Of a stretch of 64,000 bases of DNA, positions 17,370 through 24,355 are shown in pieces. Numbering within the stretch: the stretch's first letter is position 1; the number at the start of each line of letters is the position of its first letter. Both the position numbers and the translations under genes were made by a program. The stretch spans positions 173,907-237,906 of the forward strand of contig NZ_JACLZI010000061.1 in assembly GCF_014280935.1 (NCBI RefSeq), given 5' to 3'. The notes under the pieces were generated by a model that saw nothing but the letters and a program-made list of their open reading frames with translations, was not told where the DNA came from and searched no databases. The DNA is from Aquibacillus kalidii. Lineage in GTDB: Bacteria; Bacillota; Bacilli; Bacillales; Amphibacillaceae.

Positions 17370-18755
17370 ATGTCACTTAATGTGTTAAATGATGAGGAGA
17401 AAAATGTATTATTACAATTATCATATTTTGATATACCACCTAGAAGTGCACCACATGGAATTAGTCTAATAGAATTTTGGAAAACTGTTATGCGTGATCC
17501 CAAAAATGGCGGTGAAGCCCGAAGAGCAGCCCTATCCGAATTCTTCAACGATCCAGAAAAATATGAAAACTCAAATCTAGCAGACGTTAAATTAAAAGAT
17601 TATACGAATAACAATCCAAACATGGACGGAGAATCAGAATCAGGATTTGTTGGGTATGCATGGGAAGATAATCAAGGAAATGCTGCAACGGTTTTTAGAG
17701 GTAGTGAGGATATGATGGATCCTGAACATTTTAAAACAGATTGGGTTTCTAATATGGAAGCAGGTATTGGGGTTCAAATCCAACAACAACGTGAAGCGGA
17801 TCAATTTTATCGTAACACTGTGAAGGAAATGGGTGGGGAGATATTAATTTTAGGCCACTCAAAAGGCGGCAATCTAGCTTCCTATGTTTTTGTTAATAAC
17901 TTAGAAGATAAGATGTCAGCTTATGTAATAAATGGAGCACCCATTTTCTGGCCTGATTTAAATGCTGAGCAGAAAGAGGCTTTAAAGAGTGATAGATTCT
18001 CATTTATTGCATATGAAGGTGATTTTGTTCATGAGCTCGGTTTTGCACCATACGTTGACTTAAAAGTGAAAATCAAACAAGAAAAAACTTCAGACCCCTT
18101 TTATCCCCATTATGAAACAAGTGTGAACTTCATAGATGGAGGATTTGAAGAGACTAAATCTGGTGAGATAGATACATATACTGAATTTCTAACGAATGGG
18201 GTGCAGTTTTCTATAGTACAGAAAGTTAACCAATTACAGCCTGAAATTCAGCTTGCCTATATGATAAAGGATGCTACTATTATCTTCATCCATTTAGTTA
18301 AAAAAGGATTGGAAGTTTTGGCGAAACAAATAGCTGATCTTACTGTTGGTGTTTATATGAAAGTAAAAGGAGTTACTACACTAGTGATTAATGAATTAAA
18401 GAATTTCTTTGATTCATTAAAACAAAAAGTAAGAAGTATTGTGGTTAAAGGGTTGATAAGGGCATTTGGTGCTGGGTTTCCAGTGCAACCCTATCTAAAA
18501 GTTGATCTAGCAAGACTAAAATACTACGAAAGTAGATTGGAATATATCAAAAGGAAAACGAAGCGCATAAATAATAGAATAGATAGCTTATATTGGAAGG
18601 CTGATTTGTTCGATTTAGACAATATCATCCGCGCTGATTTACTAACAACCTTTCATAATCGGATTAATAATAACATTAGATACCTAAACACAACATTTGA
18701 ATTGATACAAAGAACGGAAACATTTTTAAATAAAAAGGCAATGGCAATTCAATAA
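17370..18755 (+). CDS. T7SS lipase toxin with N-terminal lipase and helical C-terminus (TslA-like)
   Basis: A 461-residue protein. Residues ~90-260 form an alpha/beta hydrolase of the Mbeg1/DUF2974 lipase type with nucleophile elbow GHSKGG (Ser164), probable Asp218 (AYEGDFV) and His247 (FYPHYETS). Residues 280-370 are amphipathic helices. Residues ~375-461 form two long helices with a Trp at 409 between them, resembling an LXG/WXG-type targeting module placed at the C-terminus. There is no signal peptide. This reversed order is known from the S. aureus T7SS phospholipase TslA. Upstream lipoproteins and downstream small helical genes fit immunity proteins and secretion partners. The substrate lipid is not predictable. 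Confidence 0.8.
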   Translation: MSLNVLNDEEKNVLLQLSYFDIPPRSAPHGISLIEFWKTVMRDPKNGGEARRAALSEFFNDPEKYENSNLADVKLKDYTNNNPNMDGESESGFVGYAWEDNQGNAATVFRGSEDMMDPEHFKTDWVSNMEAGIGVQIQQQREADQFYRNTVKEMGGEILILGHSKGGNLASYVFVNNLEDKMSAYVINGAPIFWPDLNAEQKEALKSDRFSFIAYEGDFVHELGFAPYVDLKVKIKQEKTSDPFYPHYETSVNFIDGGFEETKSGEIDTYTEFLTNGVQFSIVQKVNQLQPEIQLAYMIKDATIIFIHLVKKGLEVLAKQIADLTVGVYMKVKGVTTLVINELKNFFDSLKQKVRSIVVKGLIRAFGAGFPVQPYLKVDLARLKYYESRLEYIKRKTKRINNRIDSLYWKADLFDLDNIIRADLLTTFHNRINNNIRYLNTTFELIQRTETFLNKKAMAIQ

Positions 18756-18772
18756 AAAGAAGGAGGTAGGAA

Positions 18773-18967
18773 ATGAAGCCAGCTGTAAAAAGAGAGATTC
18801 AAGAGATAATTCGTGAAATTGATGGAATTGCTAGGGAATTAGAAGAGTTATCTCATGGAATTAATCAGGAATTTAAGGGGATTGGTGCTACGGTTTGCTC
18901 AAAGAATATGCAGGCTTTGTCAAGTAAATATAGATATGTGAGTAATGACTTACGTAGAACATTGTAA
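18773..18967 (+). CDS. Small helical protein, probable secretion partner of the lipase
   Basis: A 64-residue protein of two predicted helices (REIQEIIREIDGIARELEEL and NMQALSSKYRYVSNDLRRTL) with no Trp and no signal peptide. ATG at 18773 follows AAGGAGGTAGG, 18 bases after the lipase stop, so it is in the same transcript. Size and position fit the small Lap/Tla-type partners that pair with LXG-like domains. The sequence alone does not identify a family. Confidence 0.6.
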   Translation: MKPAVKREIQEIIREIDGIARELEELSHGINQEFKGIGATVCSKNMQALSSKYRYVSNDLRRTL

Positions 18968-19055
18968 GTTACTTTTTCCCTGCTAAGAAACTCTTAGTAA
19001 AAAGTGTTATAAACAGACTACATAATAAATGTCACTTTAAAGGAGGTGAGAAAAC

Positions 19056-19358
19056 ATGGGGAGAGCGATTACGGTTGATCCGGCGAAATTAGAAAATGCT
19101 GCAAGTAAAATTGAACAGCAAGCTGGGGAATATCAAAGAATCTATAAATCACTATTTAACGAAGTTGATGGTATGGCTGCAGCTTGGCAAGGTCAAGATA
19201 ATATGACTTTCGTATCACACATTAAAGAGTTCAAAGATGATTTTAATAGAATGAATTCTTTAATGCAGAAGTATTCTGAATACTTACGCATGAGTGCAAA
19301 GACGTACCGCGAAACACAAACAGATATAATCAACGCGGCAAAGAGATTAACTAACTAA
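19056..19358 (+). CDS. WXG100 family protein (EsxA/YukE-like)
   Basis: A 100-residue helical hairpin with the diagnostic WQG turn in AAAWQGQDN, flanked by two long helices, and a C-terminal YRETQTD segment matching the YxxxD/E export signal. WXG100 proteins are secreted as dimers by T7SS and are needed for secretion. The RBS AAAGGAGGTGAG is strong. It lies with a second WXG100 gene 33 bases downstream, so the pair may form a heterodimer. Confidence 0.9.
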   Translation: MGRAITVDPAKLENAASKIEQQAGEYQRIYKSLFNEVDGMAAAWQGQDNMTFVSHIKEFKDDFNRMNSLMQKYSEYLRMSAKTYRETQTDIINAAKRLTN

Positions 19359-19391
19359 TATAGGTCAATGATGAATTAGGAGGTGAAGGGA

Positions 19392-19694
19392 ATGGCTGTA
19401 GAAGGAATCAAGATTTCCTTAAATGAGGTAAGCAATACGGCTGGTCAGATTCGAAATCTTAACCAATCTTTATCCGTAAAGCTTGATGAAATTAAGAAAG
19501 AAATGAATGCACTAGCTCAAACTTGGAATAGTGATGCATCTAATACAATTCGTACTAACTTTAACGCACTTTCTCCACGATTTGAGGAGTACCGCCAAGT
19601 AGTGGATAACTATGCTAAGTTTTTAGATGCTACTGTAACAAGCTATGATAGTGCAGAATCAGCAATTAACAATAATGCTAGTGCATTTAAGTAA
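19392..19694 (+). CDS. WXG100 family protein, second copy
   Basis: The ATG at 19392 (not the in-frame GTG at 19383) is chosen because TAGGAGGTG lies at correct spacing and it gives exactly 100 residues, the family length. The turn motif is WNSDAS (W-x-S in place of WXG), and YDSAESA near the end resembles the export signal. It is likely a dimer partner of the preceding WXG100 protein. A stem-loop follows before the FHA gene. Confidence 0.85.
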   Translation: MAVEGIKISLNEVSNTAGQIRNLNQSLSVKLDEIKKEMNALAQTWNSDASNTIRTNFNALSPRFEEYRQVVDNYAKFLDATVTSYDSAESAINNNASAFK

Positions 19695-19703
19695 TAGGGG
19701 AAT

Positions 19704-19745
19704 GGCGGGATTGGCAGCTAACATTGGTTTAGCCGTCAATCCTCC
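19704..19745 (+). other. Stem-loop between the WXG100 pair and the FHA gene
   Basis: GGATTG...GCTAA pairs with TTAGC...CAATCC around a short loop, with no T run. Such a stem could protect the WXG100 mRNA 3' end or partly terminate transcription, giving more secreted WXG100 than regulator. Confidence 0.45.
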
Positions 19746-19794
19746 AATTCAAGAAGTAGTGACCAAATAGAATGTATTTTGGAGTGGAATCGCA

Positions 19795-21051
19795 ATGATT
19801 AAACATGTAGATCTAAGTATAGAAGATTACGGTTCAACAAGCTTTTTATATTATAAGGTAAGCAGTGACCAAGACGTCCCTACAAACGTTATTGATCAAA
19901 TCGCAAAAAGTAATGTACCGGGGATCTTACCGTGTGTAGCAATTAAGACAGGTGATGACACGTTTATTAGATATGACATCACTTCCACTTCAAGCTTAGA
20001 AAATTATCTATCTAGATCTGTTTCCAAACAACAACTGACTAATTGTTTAGGTGGTCTATTAGAAACATTAATAAAAGCAGCACATAATGGTTTACAGCCT
20101 AATAACTTTTTATTTAATAAGAAGTATATGTATATCGATACGTATTCTAACCAATTAATCATCCCCTATTTGCCTATAGATAATCAGTCGGTTTATGAGC
20201 AAATTTCTTTAAGTGAATTTATAAGGCAAATGTTATCAACCCTACCATATAACCTTACAGATGATTTGGAGTTTTTTATTAAACTGCATAACTACATCGC
20301 AACAGAAGCCGACTTAACTGCTATGAAATTAAAAGCAAAGCTTAATGAGTTAGCGCCAACCTACATAAGTAACAACATGGAGCAAGCCGCTAAGGAAGAT
20401 GATTCAGATTTTTATAGTCCTGGAAGTAGATCAAGTGAATTCAAGCATTCAGTCAATCAAGGTGTTCTAACCTCAGAATATAGTACAAAAAAGGTTGACA
20501 AGAAAAAAAGTAAACGACTCGAAATAGAAGAAGAAGTTAACTATAAGCGTGTTACTAAAACAGAACTAGATGAAAATAGTACTGGATATCGGGGTAATTC
20601 TCTCCCTGGTACATCGATAAATATCGGCTCCAACTTAGGAAATGGAATGTCTAATCCTTGGATAGAAAATAGTAATGAAGGAACTACAGTGCTAGGGGCT
20701 GTTTCTGAGGATGAAGAGGAAGGAACAACAACACTTGGAATTAGCCAACGCATCACGCAATATCCTTATTTAATTGCACAAAACAATAATGAAAAAATAA
20801 CGATTGACAAAGAAATTTTTAAAATAGGGAGAGATCCTAAAAATACAGATTATATGTGTGCAAATAGAGTTGTCGGGAGAATTCATGCAAAAGTCTACTC
20901 TTGTAATGGAGAGTATTTTGTAGAGGATAATAATTCTACGAATGGTAGCTATGTTAACGGTATGAAATTAACAGCATATGAAAAGAAGAAAATTAGACAC
21001 GAGGATACGATTAAACTGGCAAATGAAGAATTTACCTTTCACGTATTCTGA
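19795..21051 (+). CDS. Cytoplasmic protein with DUF6382-like N-terminus and C-terminal FHA domain
   Basis: A 418-residue protein. Residues 1-190 resemble the DUF6382-type region that often precedes FHA domains. Its pattern (GLQPNNFLFNKKYMYID near 100-115) recalls a pseudokinase fold like the cytoplasmic part of EssB. Residues 195-320 are a low-complexity linker containing EGTTVLG and EGTTTLG. FHA domain is at ~343-418 (GR 345-346, GRIHA 361-365, NSTNGSYVNG 380-389). The usual Ser before R-x-H is Gly361, a departure at a phosphate-contacting position. It is clustered with a phosphatase and kinase. The EssB comparison is speculative. Confidence 0.75.
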   Translation: MIKHVDLSIEDYGSTSFLYYKVSSDQDVPTNVIDQIAKSNVPGILPCVAIKTGDDTFIRYDITSTSSLENYLSRSVSKQQLTNCLGGLLETLIKAAHNGLQPNNFLFNKKYMYIDTYSNQLIIPYLPIDNQSVYEQISLSEFIRQMLSTLPYNLTDDLEFFIKLHNYIATEADLTAMKLKAKLNELAPTYISNNMEQAAKEDDSDFYSPGSRSSEFKHSVNQGVLTSEYSTKKVDKKKSKRLEIEEEVNYKRVTKTELDENSTGYRGNSLPGTSINIGSNLGNGMSNPWIENSNEGTTVLGAVSEDEEEGTTTLGISQRITQYPYLIAQNNNEKITIDKEIFKIGRDPKNTDYMCANRVVGRIHAKVYSCNGEYFVEDNNSTNGSYVNGMKLTAYEKKKIRHEDTIKLANEEFTFHVF

Positions 21052-21120
21052 ACTTTGGTTTCACATGCTTTAAATCATTTGAAAAAAGCAACGTAATTGA
21101 GGATTGAAAGGCTGATAAAT

Positions 21121-21891
21121 ATGGCATTTTTAACAACCTATCATACGGATAAAGGAATTAAAAAGGCAACGAACCAAGACGGATTATTAATTAAAACAGC
21201 CCAAACGGTAAAAGGAGAAGTTGGTCTATTCGTAGTCTGTGACGGGATGGGTGGCTTAGCGCAAGGGGAACTTGCTAGTGCAGCTGTGATCCGGGGAATG
21301 TCTGATTGGTTTGAGAGGGAATTACCAGAAATAATTTATTCAGAAGAATTAGATCAGGAAATTCAATCGGCATTAAAAGAATGTATTATCGAGCTAAATG
21401 AAAAGATATTGGCTTACGGAAATGCTTCTGATGCGAAGCTCGGAACGACTGTGACTGCAATGTTAACGATTGACCGTTCTTATTTTATTGTACAGATCGG
21501 GGATAGTCGTGCCTATTCAATTGCAGATAGAATTATCCAGTTAACAAAGGATCAGTCATTAGTTGCCCGTGAAGTCGAGCGAGGAAATATTACGTTAGAG
21601 CAGGCAAAAATTCATCCAAAGCGCAATGTACTACTACAATGTATTGGTGCTAATCAAGATATTGATGTAGAAATTTCTACTGGCGAGTTGCAACAAGAGG
21701 CGGCGTACTTACTATGTACAGATGGATTTTACCATGAAATTTCTGAGCGAGAAATCTATCAAGCCTTAACTCCAAGTAATCTTATAGATAAGCAGACAAT
21801 GAAAAACAATGTAATAGAATTAGTTGAGTTAGTAAAACAACGAAATGAAATCGATAATATCTCCGTTGTGTTGATGAAGGTAACGAGTTAG
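21121..21891 (+). CDS. PP2C-type Ser/Thr protein phosphatase
   Basis: A 256-residue metal-dependent phosphatase related to PrpC/Stp. Visible motifs are VCDGMGG (metal-binding Asp and Gly), GDSRAY, the LLCTDGFY block and DNISVVLM at the C-terminus. The start at 21121 gives the typical MAFLTTYHTDKG opening; a TTG at 21097 in frame is less likely. It probably reverses the neighbouring kinase's action on the FHA-linked T7SS proteins. The kinase gene begins 10 bases later, so the two are an operon pair as in prpC-prkC. Confidence 0.9.
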   Translation: MAFLTTYHTDKGIKKATNQDGLLIKTAQTVKGEVGLFVVCDGMGGLAQGELASAAVIRGMSDWFERELPEIIYSEELDQEIQSALKECIIELNEKILAYGNASDAKLGTTVTAMLTIDRSYFIVQIGDSRAYSIADRIIQLTKDQSLVAREVERGNITLEQAKIHPKRNVLLQCIGANQDIDVEISTGELQQEAAYLLCTDGFYHEISEREIYQALTPSNLIDKQTMKNNVIELVELVKQRNEIDNISVVLMKVTS

Positions 21892-21901
21892 GGGGATTTC
21901 C

Positions 21902-23842
21902 GTGCTACACATAGGTACTGTAATTGATGAAAGATATGAGATCCTCAAGCAAATTGGTAGAGGCGGTATGAGTATTGTCTATTTGGCAATGGATAATCGC
22001 CTAAATAAGTCATTAGTAGTAAAAGATATTCGAAAAAGAGCAAATAGCAATAATGAATTGCTGCTAAATAGCCTAGTTGTGGAAGCAAATATGTTAAAAA
22101 AACTGGACCATGGCGCACTCCCGAAAATTTACGACATTATCGAATCAGAGGGCGATATCTATGTTGTAATGGATTATATCGAGGGGCAATCGCTAAAGGA
22201 AAGACTTAATAAAGACGAGACGATTCCAGTAAAAGAAGTGATTGAGTGGGCTAAACAACTAAGTGATGTGCTGGGTTATTTGCATTCACGTAAACCGAAC
22301 CCAATCATTTATCGTGACATGAAGCCAGATAATATCATGTTAACTCCCGATGGGAAAATTAAACTGATTGATTTTGGAATTGCTCGTGAGTTTAAAACGG
22401 ACAACAATACGGATACAACGAATCTTGGTACGAAAGGTTATGCTGCACCCGAACAGGTATCTGGACAACAAACGGATGCTCGGACCGATATTTATAGTCT
22501 TGGTGTCACTCTCTACCATTTAATAACCGGGAAGAGCCTAAGTGAACCTCCTTTTGAGATAAAGCCAATTCGGTATTGGGATGCTTCTTTTCCGGAGGGG
22601 CTTGAACACATTATTTCAAAATGTACACAGTTAGAGCCAAGCAATCGTTACCAGAGCTGTGAAGAACTTTCCTATGATCTAGAAAATATAGATAAATTAA
22701 CAAAAGGTTATAAGAAGAAGCTATATAAAAAGCTGTACACCTTTCTTATACCTGTCGTGTTATTTACCGCATTTACGACGACGTCAGCTATTGGTTATAA
22801 CGGGATTAAAGATGAACAGTTCCAGGATTATATTGGTCTGATTAATGATGCAAGTGTTGCTGTAATTGAAGGGGAACAAACTAAGTCGATTGAGTTATTG
22901 GAAAAAGCAATAGCAGTCGATAAAGAGCGAGCAGATGCCTATAATAGTTTATTAGATTTGTATATTAATCGCGATGAAACTGATGAGGGAATAGCAAAAA
23001 TAGAGGCATACATTAGTGATGAGTACGGTGATATCCAGAAAAATGATCAAGTTTTATTCAAGCTAGGAATGACTTACTTTGATATAAAGCGGGATTATGT
23101 GTCGGCGTTAAAGTACTTCCGTGCCGTTGATGAGGAAGAAATACCGGATGCTAAATACTATAAATCGCTTGCGACCACTTTAGGTAGCTTGAATATTGAT
23201 TACGCTAAATTTTCTGATGAACTAATAGCTTTTGAAAAATACAATGATTCTTTGCCAAATAACAGTCAGAAGGTGGATAACTATAATTCATTAGCAAATA
23301 TTTATATTTCATATAAAAGTCAAATTCAAGATGCAAACACAAGTGCCATTAACATTATCGAAAAGGCGAATGAGTTATTGAGTATTTTGAATGATGAAAA
23401 CCTTGAGCTGAAGTATGAGATAAACTTCCAATATAAACTGGCCCAAGCCTATTATAGCCGAGGGGTGAATTCGAAAGATGAAGTAACTTCTAGAGATGAT
23501 TTTAGTGATGCGATCGAACATTACAATACACTATTAGACAATGATGTAGAAGACAAAGAGGAAGTATTAATAACTATTGGTGTTATCTATCAAGAGATGG
23601 GTGACTACCAACAAGCAGTAGAACAATTTAAACAAACAATTCGAAGTAATCCCCAAAGTATTGATGCACATGTAAAACTGGGCAATTTACTTTTAGATAT
23701 CGAACAAGGAAAAACAGAAAATAAGCGTAATTTTGATGAAGCTATTTCTATTTATGAAAAAATCGACAGTATGAAAGAGTCCAAGGAACATGATGCTTTT
23801 AAAAAGTATACAAGGCGGTTAGTGAATCTGAAGATCATCTAA
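21902..23842 (+). CDS. Membrane Ser/Thr protein kinase with extracytoplasmic TPR-like region
   Basis: A 646-residue protein. Kinase domain 1-265: Gly-rich loop GRGGMS at 19-24, Lys41, catalytic loop YRDMKPDN (Asp139, with Tyr for the usual His), DFG at 157-159, and activation-segment Thr172, Thr173 and Thr177 before GYAAPEQ. One membrane segment lies at ~279-298. The outside part (300-646) is made of helical repeats with TPR-like blocks (DYQQAVEQFKQTIRSNP), not the PASTA repeats of PrkC. It may sense something outside the cell and signal to the FHA domains of EssC and the DUF6382 protein. Start GTG behind GGGGGAT. Confidence 0.92.
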   Translation: MLHIGTVIDERYEILKQIGRGGMSIVYLAMDNRLNKSLVVKDIRKRANSNNELLLNSLVVEANMLKKLDHGALPKIYDIIESEGDIYVVMDYIEGQSLKERLNKDETIPVKEVIEWAKQLSDVLGYLHSRKPNPIIYRDMKPDNIMLTPDGKIKLIDFGIAREFKTDNNTDTTNLGTKGYAAPEQVSGQQTDARTDIYSLGVTLYHLITGKSLSEPPFEIKPIRYWDASFPEGLEHIISKCTQLEPSNRYQSCEELSYDLENIDKLTKGYKKKLYKKLYTFLIPVVLFTAFTTTSAIGYNGIKDEQFQDYIGLINDASVAVIEGEQTKSIELLEKAIAVDKERADAYNSLLDLYINRDETDEGIAKIEAYISDEYGDIQKNDQVLFKLGMTYFDIKRDYVSALKYFRAVDEEEIPDAKYYKSLATTLGSLNIDYAKFSDELIAFEKYNDSLPNNSQKVDNYNSLANIYISYKSQIQDANTSAINIIEKANELLSILNDENLELKYEINFQYKLAQAYYSRGVNSKDEVTSRDDFSDAIEHYNTLLDNDVEDKEEVLITIGVIYQEMGDYQQAVEQFKQTIRSNPQSIDAHVKLGNLLLDIEQGKTENKRNFDEAISIYEKIDSMKESKEHDAFKKYTRRLVNLKII

Positions 23843-23857
23843 AAGGAGGGGGACTAA

Positions 23858-24343
23858 ATGGGATACCAAATTATGTTTTACGGAGGTCTAGCTGGAGCAA
23901 TAGTAACCCTTCCTTTCATGATTGTTCTCTTTATTAAACTAGGAATCTGGCAGGCTATACAAGATTTAACAGGGTTCAGAACTGCTCGACCAAACTCTAA
24001 GAGGAAAGCAAAGGAAAAGAAGAAGGAGACTCGAGCAAAAGAGCGCCGAACTACAAGCGAAATAAGGCTACGCAAAAAGCATGTAGATGCAGAGGAAGCT
24101 AATTCTTTTGAGGCTACTGAATTATTACAAGACGTAATGGAGCCCACTGAGTTATTACAGGGCAATCAGGTAGAGGAAACGATGATGTTAAGTGATAGTG
24201 ATGAAACAGGACTGCTTGGGGAGACAACAATATTATCTGAAGAAACTGAGGAAGAGTGGGTAAACCCAGATTTTATTATGGAAGAAGACATAATGATTGT
24301 ACACTCAGCTATTGAAATAGAAGCTAGCAAAATAGAAGCATAG
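23858..24343 (+). CDS. Small membrane protein with repeated Thr-x-x-Leu motifs, possible FHA docking partner
   Basis: A 161-residue protein with an N-terminal membrane segment (about 8-30), a basic stretch (SKRKAKEKKKETRAKERR), then an acidic tail holding five motifs with Thr followed by Leu at +3: T87 (TELL), T97 (TELL), T108 (TMML), T117 (TGLL) and T123 (TTIL). The same motif occurs twice in the FHA protein's linker. FHA domains bind phosphothreonine with selectivity at +3, so these look like kinase sites and FHA docking points. I do not recognise a named family. RBS AAAAGGAGGGGG; it is in the operon after the kinase. Confidence 0.6.
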   Translation: MGYQIMFYGGLAGAIVTLPFMIVLFIKLGIWQAIQDLTGFRTARPNSKRKAKEKKKETRAKERRTTSEIRLRKKHVDAEEANSFEATELLQDVMEPTELLQGNQVEETMMLSDSDETGLLGETTILSEETEEEWVNPDFIMEEDIMIVHSAIEIEASKIEA

Positions 24344-24355
24344 GGGGGATAAGAA

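Noticed and set aside
11099..17370. Regular ~1.1 kb repeats could be taken for a CRISPR-like array or tandem IS copies
   Set aside because: Units are far too long for CRISPR, contain translated lipoprotein genes, and show no transposase or terminal repeats. They are gene duplications.
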